This document shows, piece after piece, positions 1-11,936 of a stretch of 64,000 nucleotides of DNA (positions within the stretch are counted from its first letter, which is position 1; every line of letters starts with the position of its first letter). This DNA is from Tenodera sinensis (lineage: Eukaryota > Arthropoda > Insecta > Mantodea > Mantidae). The DNA lies in the NCBI GenBank assembly GCA_030765045.1, contig CM060964.1:277414388-277478387 (forward strand), given 5' to 3'. The position numbers were made by a program, and so were the translations under genes. The notes under the pieces are model-generated. The model was given only the letters and a program-made list of their open reading frames with translations. It had not been told where the DNA came from and did not search any database.

Positions 1-269
1 AAAAAAAATTGGAGATTGCTGTCACTTCAGGGATGTCAGAATTTAACATGGGATGTGAATCAAGTCAAAAATTAAAAGCTGTTGCAAATGTAAATACTAT
101 GGAACTAAGAATTAGTGTAAAGAGAGACAAACATTGACTGGTTAACAGCAGTACTTCAAGACAGCGAACACGCAAAACTACCAGGAGAAGATTGAAATTC
201 TCAAAAACTGCTACTGAGGCTAAGAAGAAAACAGCAGAGGGTCCTACATATAGTGCTCGGGAATTTTAA
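1..269 (+). pseudogene. transposon-protein relic with FNMGCE peptide
   Basis: One frame runs from about position 9 to a TAA at 267, broken once by TGA at 135. The conserved-looking part contains SEFNMGCES followed by basic residues and ends in AEGPTYSAREF. A similar FNMGCE peptide lies on the minus strand at 13536-13871, so this is a repeated, transposon-borne protein and not a single-copy gene. It is cut off by the window edge at its N-terminal side. I infer the C-terminal end of a transposase-like protein. No catalytic residues are visible and I cannot name the family. Confidence 0.4.
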
Positions 270-1335
270 AATGATTGGGTCTAGGTAAAGTAGAAAAACA
301 CATTGTTAAACTTTAAAATTAATTTTCTCAGATTTTTTTTGTTTTTTCCAGCATTTTTCACTATTCAAAATGCTCCTTGGACCCTAGTTTATAACTTTTA
401 GCTTGAAATTTTGAGACCTTCAGAGATTAAGGTATTAAAATTTGTCATGCGCTAGTTAAAAAATATATAATTGAGCTGAAATTAAATATTTTTCATAACT
501 CATACAGAAAAAAATTGAAAATCTTGATAAATTGCTTATAAAACATTTTTGTTCTCTTAAACTAATTAAATCTAAGCAATTTTGGTGTGACAATTTCTTT
601 ATATTTGTATACTGAGCTCAAATTAAAAATTTAGGAGAGATGCAATAAACTGTAGGGTCCAAGGGTCATTTCATATGAGTATATCAAAAAGTAATGTTAA
701 TATATTAATAATTCAAAAATGGTTTAACATATGACCTTGAAATTTTGTGTGTACTATTTACTTTATGTTTTGAGTGTATGGAAAAAAATTCAAAAAATCG
801 GAAGAAAATTGGATTTTTTAATTTTCATAGATACATTGCCAGGAACAGCATGAAAATCACTAAACAAAATAAGAAAAATGAATTAAAACAGAAAAAGAAA
901 ACACTATAAAGCCCTAAATGATCTCGTCATCTTGCTCCAGTCGGCTTGCCCCGATTGGGAACATTAGATATCTTTGATTATTCTGGTAGGATAAACAAGA
1001 GTTACATACAAATAAATAGTGATTGTGAAAAGTATACCATTTAAGGTAGTCATGCATAGCAAAAAATAACCAAATATCTTACCTGTTAGACCACGAGACC
1101 TTACTTTAAATGTATTGAAAGTTACAACACGTCAGACAAAATACACGAACATCAAACAAACAACGAAGCAGAGGCAGCAGCTTGATTGAGTTTTTAGTGT
1201 ATAGCATTATAGCTTACCTTGCTATTCATAAGGTGGCACTACCTCGTAATATGAACTTAAAGTAAGTCATTCATCATCTTGCCCCGCTCGTCAACTTGCC
1301 CCAGTCTCCCCTGCATTATACTGTTTTGATGGTAA
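270..1335. other. AT-rich non-coding DNA, possible transposon end
   Basis: No coding region is visible. Two direct motifs rich in CTTGCCCC occur near 919-942 and 1276-1308. The second, read on the minus strand, starts with GGGGAGACTGGGGCAAG, the kind of terminus seen on pogo/jerky-type transposons. It may be the right end of the element whose protein relic lies at 1-269, but the left end is outside the window. Confidence 0.3.
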
Positions 1336-1339
1336 CTTT

Positions 1340-1600
1340 ATTTTATCTATCGTCTGTCTCTCTATCTCTATTTTTCTCTTGCTGTCTATCCGTCCATCAT
1401 CCATTCATCCATCCATCCCATCTTATCTGTCTGTCTGTGTCTTTGTCTGTCCGTCCATCCATCTGTCCATCTATCCCTTCATCCATCTGTTCGTCTATTC
1501 CGCCCCGTCCCATATCCCATCCCAATCCCTATATATCCTCATATATGATCTCTCTCTATATGTGTACCTATCTGTGTCTGTCTGTCTAGTTTCTAATGTT
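1340..1600. repeat. pyrimidine-rich low-complexity tract
   Basis: About 260 bp made of interrupted TCCA, TCTG and TCTA units. The open frames across it are products of the repeat and not genes. Confidence 0.85.
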
Positions 1601-1814
1601 TTAAATAGTAGCTTTATTTTATTCATCTGCCTATCATATGTTATAAACAACCATCAAATTATTTCAGCATGATATCCTTTCTCAATTCAAACCTCAGTGC
1701 CATTGTGTTCATTTTTGAGCTACCTCTACAATTATTGTGTTAAGCTTTCTGGTTCTCAAAAACATTAAAGAAATTAATCATTTCTTTTTCCTCTTCTTTG
1801 GTTCAACAGCCTTA

Positions 1815-2397
1815 CTAGGCCAAGACCGCTCTAATGATCCACCTCCGTCCAACTCTATCCTGCGCTACTCTTTTCCAATGGCTTACATTGATTGCCTTCA
1901 GATCTCTTTCCACATCATCGAGCCATCTGATGGGTGGTCTTCCAACTTTTCTGGTTGCATATAATGAATTGGTGAGAGTGACCTTTTTACATGGATTATT
2001 ATCCTCCATCCTATACACATGCCCTAGCCATCTCACTCTATTGGCCTTAATTACTTTAATTACATTAGACTCTTTATACAATTTAGTTCACTATTATATC
2101 TAATATGCCTATTTTCGTTCATATAGTTTCCTTTCAAATACCATCAATCTTTCTGTGTTCTGTTTATTTAGGGTCCAACTCTCTGATCCATATAGTAGCA
2201 CTGGTCTAATCAGTGTTTTATACAGCGTGCATTTTGTTTTTATACTAAGGAGGTGGGATTAGAGTTGCTTCTTTAACCCATAATAACATCTATTAGCCAT
2301 CTTCATCCTTGAGTTTATTTCTGAAGTAATGTTTTTATTACTTGTTATAACAGTCCCAAGGTATTTAAATTGTGTAATGATTTCAAATTTATAATTA
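1815..2397 (-). pseudogene. RTE-like LINE ORF2, C-terminal end
   Basis: The tail of the RTE-like reverse transcriptase. The last 88 residues are open and contain VRWLGHVYRMEDN, GRPPIRWLDDVERDL and a Trp-Lys-Arg segment, the usual C-terminus of these LINEs. Upstream on the same strand, YKTLIRPVLLYGSESWTLN marks the region just after the RT domain. The reading is broken by frameshifts near 2100 and 2250. It ends exactly where the hAT transposon (2406-5708) with its target duplication begins, and the same protein resumes on the other side of it at 5717. Confidence 0.7.
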
Positions 2398-2478
2398 CTA
2401 ATTACTAGGGAGCGGATTTTTATGTGCTAAAAAACTGCAAAATATTTTATTTTTTATGTAGGAAAAATATGTAAATAT

Positions 2479-2584
2479 TAAGAGGTAGAACTGGAACTTA
2501 AAAATTCATTGCCACAACTTTGCCCACACACGGCTTGTGTGTTTAAAAACACCAACAGTAAGTTTGTTGGCATAAATAAATAAT
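2479..2584 (+). mobile_element. arm-deleted foldback SINE, 106 bp
   Basis: Starts with TAAGAGGTAGAACTGGAAC and ends in an (ATAA)-type tail. It is flanked by the 13-bp duplication AATATGTAAATAT (2466-2478 and 2585-2597). The first half is the inverted arm of the tRNA-derived SINE family seen at 12632-13321. It jumps directly into the 3' body (cacacacggcttgtgtg, then the tail), so the tRNA-like centre is missing. Confidence 0.85.
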
Positions 2585-2653
2585 AATATGTAAATATGCT
2601 TAAAAATGCAAAAATATTTTGTTTCAATACTACATAACTACAAATACTTATGC

Positions 2654-3813
2654 AATCACTGGAGCAGTTAAATCCACACCTATTGATGCCATGCTTGCCT
2701 TAACACGGACCCCATCAATAACAACAAAAATAGAAGAACAAGCATTGCTCCAACACGAGAAAATGTTACGACTGCCAAACTCTAAATGGACAGAAAAGAA
2801 CCTCCCCCCTTCAATCCTTAAAACTCATAGTAGTTTCCTAGAAAAGGTAACACAGGTTAAATCCAAATTGAACATTCCTAACACCAGAGAAAATCTACTT
2901 ATAAGAGAAAATCCATTGGAATTATTGCAACCTACCTTCAGTTTGGAATTAATAGAGGAAATCAGACACACCAAAAGAAATACAAAAACTTCTAGCTCTG
3001 GAAACAATCAATACTAGATATCCCACAGAAGAATGGCTGCACATATATACTGATGGATCCTCCATGGAAAACCTTACTGGAGCTGGAGTTACGTGTTCAC
3101 ATTTTTCCTTTTATCATTCTGTTGGCAGAGACACAACAAATTATGATGGAGAAATAGAGGCTATATACATTGCTCTCCGACAATTATTAAATCTTCCCTT
3201 AAATAAATTTAACAAGGCAGTAATTCTTTCAGATTCTAAAGCTGCAATTCAGGGAATATGTTCAAATACTACAAAGAAGTCAACAAAAATTAGAGAATGC
3301 TACAAAATGTTAACACAACTCCAAAAAGTTAATAAGACTGTTCATCTCCAATGGATTCCAGCACACTGTGGAGTCATGGGGAACGAAGCTGCAGACTCAC
3401 TTGCAAAGAAAGGCACAACAATAAAACAAAAGTCTAAATTCAATTTCTCATATTCCTCAATAAAACGTTTGATCATTAAAAATTTTTGTCATTCATATCT
3501 ACAAGAAATAGAAACAAATGCCAAAGATAAAAAATGGATTACACTACTTTCCAATCCAGATATAATCCCCCAGAGACCAAGGAAAACAGCTGTTGCAGCC
3601 TTCCGACTATTGACAAATCATGACTGCTTGGCAAGTCATCTCTACAGAATAGGTATCTCAGCCTCACCGATATGTGTGCTGTGTAACGATCCAGCAGAAA
3701 TGAACGAAGACCACTTGAAGACCTGTGAAGCATTAAGATCAGAAGAAACTACAGTTCAAAAGTATTGGAAAGCACGAATGCTAATGGCTTCATTGCCAGA
3801 TGCAAGGCACTAG
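2654..3813 (+). pseudogene. LINE ORF2 C-terminus with RNase H domain
   Basis: The first part (to about 2980) is the spacer after the RT domain. A frameshift near 2950-2995 leads into the RNase H frame, which runs to the TAG at 3811-3813. The four acidic RNase H residues are all present: Asp in IYTDGS, Glu in DGEIEAI, Asp in ILSDSKAA and Asp in EAADSLAKKG. The family signature LQWIPAHCGVMGNEAA is clear. A Cys-rich motif (CVLCNDPAEMNEDHLKTC) follows near the end. RNase H domains of this kind are found in I, LOA and related LINE clades. The copy lacks the endonuclease and RT, so it cannot move. Confidence 0.8.
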
Positions 3814-3825
3814 AAAACAACAACA
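2654..3825 (+). mobile_element. I-type LINE A, 5'-truncated, with 14-bp TSD
   Basis: A truncated LINE 3' end inserted in hAT A. The 14-bp duplication ACAAATACTTATGC lies at 2640-2653 and 3826-3839. The 3' end is a short CAACAACAAC run instead of poly(A). It encodes the C-terminal third of ORF2 including an RNase H domain. The same family recurs at 34297-34586 on the minus strand. Confidence 0.9.
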
Positions 3826-3856
3826 ACAAATACTTATGCTAAAAATCATTCACCAA

Positions 3857-5362
3857 TCATGCTGAGGCAGTGCTGGATTGAAACAGGTCGCTGTTGCAGT
3901 GAACCACGAACACTTTCTCCAAGTTTTCCATCACAAACCAATGTCGGTTGTCTCGAAACAATGTATGATACCACAAGAAAGACCTTTCAACATCACAAAA
4001 TGATAGCCTTGCATATTTCATCAAAGGAATGTCACTTACATACACATTTTCAATCTCACCGTCTACTTCCCTTCCAAACTCTTGGCAATTTTACACATAG
4101 TATGAAATAAATTCACCATTTTTTTTCTTTTTTTGATCACGCTTTTAAATTTCTGTTTAATAGCTTCCACTTTTGGACCTTCGAGTGAATTATTTTTTCT
4201 CTCAATGTCATACACTTCATTAACTGTTTCAGTTAACAAGCTGGTTGATGTTTCTAATTTTTTTATAGAAAGAAACAAGAAACTCAAATTTGCAGATATG
4301 TAAGACAATTCATTTTTCAATGTAATGTCGTTGAGTAAGTTCTGAAGAATTTCAGTTGAAGAAGCATCACCCTTATTGAGTTCATCAATCACTGATTTAA
4401 AATTTTCAAAATTGTTTGCATAATACACAGCTGCTTCCAACCATGTCCCCCAACGAGTAACTATGGGTCTAGGTGGAAGTGCAACATCTGGATTTTTGGT
4501 TCTGAATAAATCAATTCTCATTGGCACTTTCACAAACACATTTTTGCCATTTAAGATCAATTTTTCCACTTCAGGATACAATGTACGTATCTGCTCACAT
4601 ACTCTGTATTATACAAGTTACGTATATCATGTGTGGGGGAGCTTACAGAAAGACCTTCGGCTGCTTTCTTCATATATGGAGCAGCATCTGTGAGTAAGAG
4701 TAAAACACTATCAAATTTCACCCCATTCGGCCATAACAACTGCAGAGATTCATTGAATTAGCGAGCCATTGTTACATGATTCAATGCTGATATTTCTTTG
4801 CATGCTAACAGAAAACACCGCTTGGAGGCTATTTCATTATTTTCTAGCACACCTACCACAACATTTCCCACTTTCCTACCGCTAGAGTCAGGTGATTCAT
4901 CAATGCTTACCCATATCTTTTTATTTTCACATTCTGCTCTGATTTTTCTTAGAATGTCTTCGTAACAGGCAGGCACATACAGTTTTCTTAGTGTTGATTC
5001 TTCTGGTGTTTGAAACTTTGTGTATTTCGTAAGAAAATTTCTGAGCTCTGGACTTTTCAATTTGTATAAAGTAATATTGCACGAAAGAAAAGTTTTGCAT
5101 AAATCTGCATAATATTTGGAACATTTTGAAACTAGAGTATGTGAAGTCTCTGAAGAGGAAGTTGCTTCACCTAAAAGAACCTGTCTAGAACTTGTATGTG
5201 AAGTGGCAATTCTATGTTTATTACCTGCTAAATGCTGCAAGACTTGCGATCGCTGGTCTGCATTTACTGCTTTCCCACATTTTTGGCACTCATAAAGATG
5301 CCACTGAATTCAGCAACATATTGTTGCAAACGAGAGCGAACACTCGACTTTACTTTCGGCAT
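3857..5362 (-). pseudogene. hAT A transposase, CGGBP1-like type
   Basis: Starts at the ATG complement 5360-5362 (MPKVKSSVRSRLQQYV). A zinc finger follows with C-x2-C (ECQKCG) and H-x5-H (HLAGNKH), reached by a frameshift near 5290. The middle holds KKIWVSIDESPDSSGRKVG, whose Asp is the likely first catalytic residue. LLLTDAAPYMKKA supplies the second, and RWGTWLEAA is the usual Trp motif. The C-terminus at 3857-4045 reads CDVERSFLWY, the dimerisation region with the catalytic Glu. Stops or frameshifts fall at about 4050, 4557-4600 and 4750, so the protein is dead. The order and spacing match the hAT family whose zinc finger resembles CGG triplet-binding protein 1. Confidence 0.75.
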
Positions 5363-5716
5363 TATATCTATCGCAAATTACTTTACTTCAGAACCCGTAC
5401 TGTATAAACGCTCTGCTTTACAAGACTCAGGCGTTGATTGAAGACTTGCATACCTTGCAACAGCCGTCCACATCATAAAATAAGGGATTCCCCTTTCAGA
5501 TAGTGAGGCAGCACGTGTAGTGGATGTCTTTCACTACGCAGCACGTTTACGAATGAAGTTCATTCAAATTGTGTTATAATATGCACATTTTTTGTTAAAT
5601 TTAAAAATTATAACAAAGAAAAATGACAAATTATGTGTTTTTAGCAAAATTACTTAAAATATTTATTTACATAAAAATATATTTATTCACATAAAAATCC
5701 GCTCCCTACTAATTAC

Positions 5717-6307
5717 AATATAATTCCCTTGTATGTTCTTTGTTTGTAAATATTTTGTTTTGTTTTCATTGATCGTTAATCCCATCTTCATCGCTGCTTT
5801 TTCTAATTTATTAAATACTTCTCTCACCTCTGTTTCAGATCACCCAATTATGTCAGGTCATCGGCATACTCTAGCAGTTGGGTAGATTTAAAGAATATAT
5901 TTCCTCTTGTGTCTATTCCTGATTCTCTAATCACCTTTTCAAGAGCTATATTGAAAAGCAGATACGACAGTGCATCTGCTTGACGGAGTGATCTGTACGT
6001 CACAAATTTCTCAGATAGTTGATTCCGCATCCTTACTTTATACTTCACATTTCTAAGTAGTGCTGTTGTGAGATTTATCAGTTTACCTGGGATTTCAAAT
6101 TCTCTCATTGCATTAAATAGTTGTTCTCTATCACTACTATCATACCTGCTTTAAAATCTATAAAGAGATGGCGGGTGTCAATTTTAAACTTTGTATAGTT
6201 TTGTAATATCTGTCTCAATGTGTGTATCTGATCTATAGTTCATTTCCCTGTTCTAAATCCACATAGATACACTCCAATTTGCTTGTCTGCATATGGCTTT
6301 TGTTCTT
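5717..6307 (-). pseudogene. RTE-like LINE ORF2, RT motifs A to C
   Basis: The central RT domain of the split LINE. HLFIDFKAGYDS (near 6150) is motif A with its catalytic Asp, LRQADALSYLLFNIALE is motif B with the usual Gly changed to Ala, and LEYADDL (near 5850) is motif C with both Asp residues. The upstream end (GFRTGK, then DQIHTLRQ) abuts the MITE at 6312. The downstream end abuts the hAT at 5708. Confidence 0.75.
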
Positions 6308-6311
6308 TTAA

Positions 6312-6793
6312 CCCTTTCACTGATGAAATATTTTGCTACATATGCTGTTCATCCTCTAATTCCTGAACTGGTTTTCATATCCCTTTCCGAGGCATGTCGG
6401 CCGAAGTGTTTTGGATAGTCGTTACCGTTAAGGCAATACGCAATGAACTGGCCATTTATTCAAAACCAAACGTCATGAGTTCGAATTCCAGCAACTGCAG
6501 TCAAATGTGCCTGTGGTAAAGGAAGGAAAGGACCCAAGTAAAGTAATCGGTGTAATGGCATGCTTGGAAGCTGACGGGGTTGCATTTGACTGCAGTTGCA
6601 TGGATTTTTTTGTCTAAAAAAAAAAATTACAATTTTATTGCGAAAATTTAATATTTTAAATTAATATTTTTACAATAGGAAATGGCTGCAAATATTTGAA
6701 TTCAATTTATTTAGGTTAGCATAACAAGAAAGCGGAACATATCTCAACAGTGAAAGCCCTGCCGTCTCTGTGATGGCAAATGCAGTGAAAGGG
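6312..6793. mobile_element. piggyBac-type MITE in the LINE
   Basis: The 482-bp element has termini CCCTTTCACTG and CAGTGAAAGGG. It is flanked by TTAA at 6308-6311 and 6794-6797, the diagnostic piggyBac target. It carries no transposase. Inside, near 6478-6490, GAGTTCGAATTCCAG matches a pol III B box, so part of it may be tRNA-derived. The RT reading of the host LINE resumes across it. Confidence 0.8.
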
Positions 6794-6797
6794 TTAA

Positions 6798-6975
6798 ATA
6801 GTATTATAGAGAAAATTTTGTATATTATATTAAGTAGTGTAATACCCATATAGTTATTACACAAAGTGGGGTCTCCTGCTCCTTCCTTCCTTTCTCCCAT
6901 TCAATTGGTATCATTTTGGTTTCCCACACCTGTTGTATTATTTTATGTAATTTCTGTAGAATTATAGGTTCTGCT
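6798..6975 (-). pseudogene. RTE-like LINE ORF2, early RT motifs
   Basis: Reads LQKLHKIIQQVWETKMIP, then the motif GDPTLCNNYMGITLLNIIYK, the conserved RT segment with NYRGI changed to NYMGI. It links the linker piece at 14120-14333 to the RT piece at 5717-6307. It is bounded by the MITE on one side and the DNA element at 6976 on the other. Confidence 0.7.
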
Positions 6976-7046
6976 AGGGGAGGCATCTGTGAAAATGACT
7001 AAAACCCACAATTTTCGTCACAATGATGTGAAAATTTGCATGCATG

Positions 7047-7363
7047 TGAGACAGAATATATGGTTAGACCCCAAAAGTAAATCATTTATGTAAATATTTA
7101 TTGCAGATGTAATTTATTTTTCATGTTGATAAGAATTAGTTGAGTAACGAAAACATGTTGCTATTTTTTCATTGTTGAGAAAAATAGAATTGTTCAAAAG
7201 CGTCATAAATGTTAAGTTTCATGTTTAAATTTAATATGTATAAGTATAAGAACCATATATATTTAATGTTAAAAGTGAAGGGAGAATAGATAAAGATTGC
7301 TTCCCTAACAATACAGGAACTATTTAACATAGGAAAATATAAAATGAACGCATACGTGCAAGA

Positions 7364-7400
<37 letters not shown>

Positions 7401-7717
7401 GTCGTGTAAAGAAGTGCCAATTTTGTCATTAGCGTCTGTGTGTTTGAAAGGTGAAGACATGTTTCTGTAACGCACATGGATGTGGGTCTAAAAGACTTTA
7501 TAAAAGTGGAAAGACTATCAAGAAAATACAAATAGGTGCAGCAAAAGTCAATTCACTTATAACAAGTGTAATAAGGGACGAAAAAAGTGTTAATAAAGTG
7601 ATATATAGTGAAGTTACATCGAGTGCTCATTCATTTCACCCAGTACCTCGCCCGAAGAGAAAGAGTAGAGTCTCATAGCTCAACGCAAAGTAATAATCTT
7701 TTAGAAATACAGCACCA
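7047..7717 (+). repeat. 5' LTR
   Basis: 671 bp, TG...CA ends. It contains a poly(A) run of 26-27 bases (about 7370-7396), a TATA-like TTATAAAAGT at 7498-7507 and an AATAAA at 7592-7597. It differs from the 3' LTR by a handful of substitutions and small indels, for example near 7135-7145. Confidence 0.9.
7498..7507 (+). promoter_or_regulatory. TATA-like box of the LTR
   Basis: TTATAAAAGT lies about 95 bp upstream of an AATAAA signal (7592-7597) in the LTR. The order fits a U3-R-U5 layout. The same pair is present in the 3' LTR. Function is inferred from position only. Confidence 0.45.
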
Positions 7718-8055
7718 AATGCTTTCCCAAACGTGTGGCACAAATATTGGGTGGAATGAAAATCGACGGGAAATGAACTTACGCAAAATACCAAGTGACG
7801 GCAATCTATGCGCGAAAACGGAAGAAGATGCCACTAAACAATCCATCTAAGTTTAAGACTACAGGAGACGTTATTAAGCTGGAATCAATGGGAGAAGTGC
7901 CAACGAATGCAGACAGATGCCTATCCATCGACGTGGAGAACATCAAGGGACGTCTAGTGAAACCAACCACTGAGGGGATGTTCGTAACGAAATAAACCAA
8001 TGGAAAAAAAAAAAAGTAGGACCAACAATTTTTATTTAAAATTTACTTTATTTTT

Positions 8056-10057
8056 ATGTTACTGCGAAGCGGCAAAAAAGCAGGACCTTTAAGCCCAAAT
8101 GAACTGAATCAAAAAACGAAAATGTCGCAAAAAGGAAAAGAAGTAGGAACAGGGATAGGGGAAGGGGCAGATAAGCCTAGTTATCAGATAGAAACAGAAA
8201 GTGAGGAAGAAGTAGCAGTAATACGAAAAGACCAAAGGTTACTAATGATCATGTTTGAGAAATTAGAACAGAGTATAGGTCAGAAAATGGAGGAAGTAAG
8301 AACTTAGAACATAATAAAAAAGAGATAAGACAGGACATAGAACAGAGTTTAGGTCAGAAAATGGAACAGAATAAGGAAGAATTAAAGCAAGATTTAGAAC
8401 AGGGTTTAGGTCAGAGTATAGGTCAGAAAATGGAGGGAGTGAGACAGGACATAGAACAAAGTTTAGGTCAGAAACTAGAAACGAATAAGGAAGAGATAGG
8501 TCAGCAAATGGAACAGAAAATGGAGGAAGTGAGGCAGAACTTAGAGCAGAAAATAGAACATAATAGGAAAGAATTAGAGCTAGATTTGGGAAAGAGAATA
8601 GAATTAGGAAGACAGGAGTGTAAAGAAAATACGAAAGTAATGGAAACTACTTTGAAATCAGTACATAAAAACATAAATGAGACAAAGGAAGCTTTAGAAG
8701 CTAGGATAGAAATCATAGGAGATAGGATGGGAAAAATAGAAATGGAAATGAAAGAAAACAAGATTGCATTAGAGGGAGAAATTGGTAGATGTAGGGATGA
8801 AATAACAGAGTGTAATGCAAGTGTAGACTGTAAGATTACAAATGTAAAAGTAGAAATAACTGAGGAATTAAGGAAAGAAATTGAAGTAGTGAAAAAAGGA
8901 ATTATTAATGAAACTGTAGAACAAATTGTCATTCCTAAAATTAAGACTGTGGGTGATTTAGTACAATCACAACAAGATCCTGTGAATGATATAAAACAAA
9001 GTCACTTAGAAATAAAGAATGATTTAAAATCAATTTACGAAGAAATGAGAAAAGGAAAAGAAAGTTTGGCTAATGTAAATGATGTTGTGAATGCACTACA
9101 AAGGCAAAACGATGATTTAGATGTAAGTGATGTTCAAGATGAAAGTTATTTAAATAATGTACAAAATGTCGACTCACCATATAGAGATAGAGGTTCACAA
9201 TTAAACAAGGACACAACACACAACACATGCTACATGAACAGCATACTACACGAAATCACACCACCTACATTTGACGAGGAGAAGGGAAACAATCCAAAAC
9301 TCTTTGTTAAAGAGAGGAAGAGTATTTTAAAGTGAAAAGGATACCAAATGAGCTTCTTAGGATGATAGTCAAGAAAAGCTTGAAAAACAAGGCATTAGAA
9401 TGGCTTAGGTTAACACTAGCTGGTCATGAATCATATAGCTAATTTAGGAATCTATTCCTATCAGGGTATTGGGGCCCAGCTAAGCAGAACCAGACAAGGG
9501 TTGAGTTAGCGACAGGAAGATATGATCCGGCCAAAGGGTTACCGCTAGTCGATTATTTTATGAAGGTAGCCAACAAAGGGAAGTTATTAGACCCTAACCT
9601 GTTGGAAGCAGAGTTAACTACCAGCATAACAAGACATTTCCCAGACACAGTGAGAACAGGGTTAATTGTTGCGAGGCCAGTAGATTTTGCAGACATGATA
9701 GAACTACCAACAGCCTTCGAAACGCAAAATGGTCGGCCTAATGATCAAAGATATAGAAACAGTCACCCAAACTCACCGATCTTAAACAGAAGCACGACTA
9801 CAAACACCCAGAACGAGAGGGAAGATAGAAATACTAGGAGCACCCATGACAGAGGAAGAGGGGCACACCATTTCCCACAACCACACAATCATGGCGAAAG
9901 GATGGAGAACACGAGACAGCGGTACCACGACACGATACCAAGGGGTGAATCGAGAGACCAAACATATATGTGTGATTGTGGGAGACCAAGAGACTGTACA
10001 CATCAAGTGAATCACATACGATTCTGTTGGGAATACTTGAACAGCCAAAGGCCATAA
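8056..10057 (+). pseudogene. gag-like gene with long coiled coil
   Basis: The likely start is ATG 8056 (MLLRSGKKAG). Residues from about 70 onward form a highly charged coiled coil built from repeated QDIEQSLGQKME-type units. The capsid-like part follows: ALEWLRLTLAGHESY, SGYWGPAKQNQTRVEL, VDYFMKVANKGKLL and MIELPTAFE, which match insect Gypsy-type gag. Breaks are visible near 8300 (frameshift, early TAG), 9320 (frameshift), 9440 (TAG) and at the 10057 stop. The C-terminal region is basic, with Cys and His residues (CDCGRPRDCTH), but no regular CCHC knuckle. The gene is dead. Confidence 0.65.
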
Positions 10058-10189
10058 TACAACAGGGGTTCACACCAAAGGGGCAGAAACCAATGGAACA
10101 CCAGCAACGTAAGACACCAGGAAATAGATGAAAATGTGCCGAATAGGGCGGATTGTGCCCAGAACACAGAAACAACAATCGCCACCAAC

Positions 10190-10593
10190 ACCCAGGAAAA
10201 TTACCACGAGTAAGTTTGCCCCAATCGAGTTGATGACCAACACAAAACCTAAGCGATCGACACTACGATGGCTGCCCAAAGGGAATTAACAGAAAAGGAA
10301 AAATGTCAATTGGCATTCAGTAGGTTGCAGCAAAAAACAGAAAGGGAGAAATAAAGTAAAAAGGTACATCAGGAAACGGTCCCCACAAATTGGAGAGAAG
10401 GTGCTCCTAAGAAGCCACAAAGCATCCAAGGCATCTAAAAAAAGATCTGGGAAAATGGAACTATGTACACTGGACCGCTGGTGATAACAAAACAGCTGGG
10501 TGACCATACATTTGAGCTACAGAATTCAAATGGCAGGCTGGCAGGAAGATACCATAAAAACAAATTAAAACCATATAAAGAAAGGACCAAATA
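10190..10593 (+). pseudogene. integrase C-terminal (GPY/F-like) remnant
   Basis: Reads APIELMTNTKPKR, then a basic stretch, then YTGPLVITKQLGDHTFELQ and GRYHKNKLKPY before a stop. This is the usual end of a Gypsy integrase, with the GP of the GPY/F module. It lies only about 130 bp after the gag remnant, so protease, RT, RNase H and the integrase core have been deleted between them. Confidence 0.65.
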
Positions 10594-10599
10594 GTCTTT

Positions 10600-11583
10600 G
10601 CCAACAAATATGTGAGGCAGGAACAGTAGAGATGAGGAAAAACAATAAGCTTTAATGGGTTTCTTATAGAAAATTATATACAGGTTGGAAAATACAACAG
10701 GAAAGGAAATCAACATAGTCATTGGCTATAATAACCACCGAGAGCATTGTCAACAAAGGCAGATGAGAATACTGATTGTCATTAAAGAAATGAATTATAG
10801 CGACGAGGAAAATATGTTTTTGACATAAGGATGTTAGGGACAAAAATAAAAAGGAATCAATTGTGGTGACAAAGAGAAAATATTTTTGACACAAGGGTGT
10901 CGAGGGTGGATTAAGAAGAAATATAATATAGTTGCAGAATAATTATAAATATAGAAGTTTTCTCTTATAGAGATAAGAGATAAAGAGATGACAATTAGTA
11001 AAGAGAGAAAAACCATAGTCAGAAAACCAATGCCCATAGATTAAGATGGATATGGCCAATGTTGAGCTTAAAGTAATGTCGAACTAATCAATAGTGAATA
11101 AGAACCCAATGTCATAATAGTATCATTAGTAACATCAGAGTTTAAGAACTGAATCAACGACCTGCCTATAGATAATAAGCTTGCAAGACAACGAAGGCAA
11201 AGAACTGAATAAGATTGCCATAAGTATGATCATAATCATTAGTTCAAGATTTGTATCCTGTTTCTCTCTCCTCATAACAAAGAATATAAGTCAAAAGGCA
11301 CATAATAAACCATGATACACTTAAATAATATTTGTGTCAATGTCAAATGTAAAAACTTAGGAATATTCTTGGTGTTGTGTAATAACTAAATATATTACAA
11401 TTATAAAGGCCTGCTGTGTCATGCCAAAACAAAAGATAAAAACATACAGCAAAGAAGACTAAAGAAAAAAAGGGTATTGTACAAAGTAAGAAGATTGTAT
11501 TAAAAGGAATAGGGAGAAGTGTTGTATTGTGTTTCAAGATTGTGAATATATGTGACAACTTGAAAAACAAAACAAGTGGCATG
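10600..11583 (+). other. 3' untranslated interior of the LTR element
   Basis: AT- and A-rich DNA with no coding region or envelope-like gene, running up to the 3' LTR. No obvious long polypurine tract lies next to 11584. Confidence 0.5.
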
Positions 11584-11895
11584 TGAGACAATGTATGGTT
11601 AGACCCCAAAAGGAAATCATTTATGTAAATATTTATTGCAGATGTAATTTATTTTTCATGTTGATAAGAATTAGTTTAACAAAAACGTGTTGCTATTTTT
11701 TCATTGTTGAGAACAATAGAATTGTTTAAAAACATCATAAATGTTAAGTTTCATGTTTAAATTTAATATGTATAAGTATAAGAACCATATATATTTAATG
11801 TTAAAAGTGAAGGGAGAATAGATAAAGATTGCTTCCCTAACAATACAGGAACTATTTAACGTAGGAAAATATAAAATGAACGCATACGTGCAAGA

Positions 11896-11936
<41 letters not shown>

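Larger units (their letters stand above)
2406..5708 (-). mobile_element. hAT transposon A, complete with TIRs and 8-bp TSD
   Basis: Both ends carry the inverted terminal sequence TAGGGAGCGGATTTTTATGT. An identical 8-bp duplication CTAATTAC lies at 2398-2405 and 5709-5716, the target-site size of hAT elements. The transposase lies on the minus strand at 3857-5362. After this hAT landed in the LINE it was itself hit by a SINE (2479-2584) and by an I-type LINE fragment (2654-3825), both in the noncoding 3' part beyond the transposase. Confidence 0.9.

Noticed and set aside
1296..1672. Two overlapping 97-codon frames
   Set aside because: Ser/Ile/Pro-rich translations of a low-complexity pyrimidine tract.
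8501..8932. 143-codon minus-strand frame
   Set aside because: Antisense shadow of the gag coiled coil.
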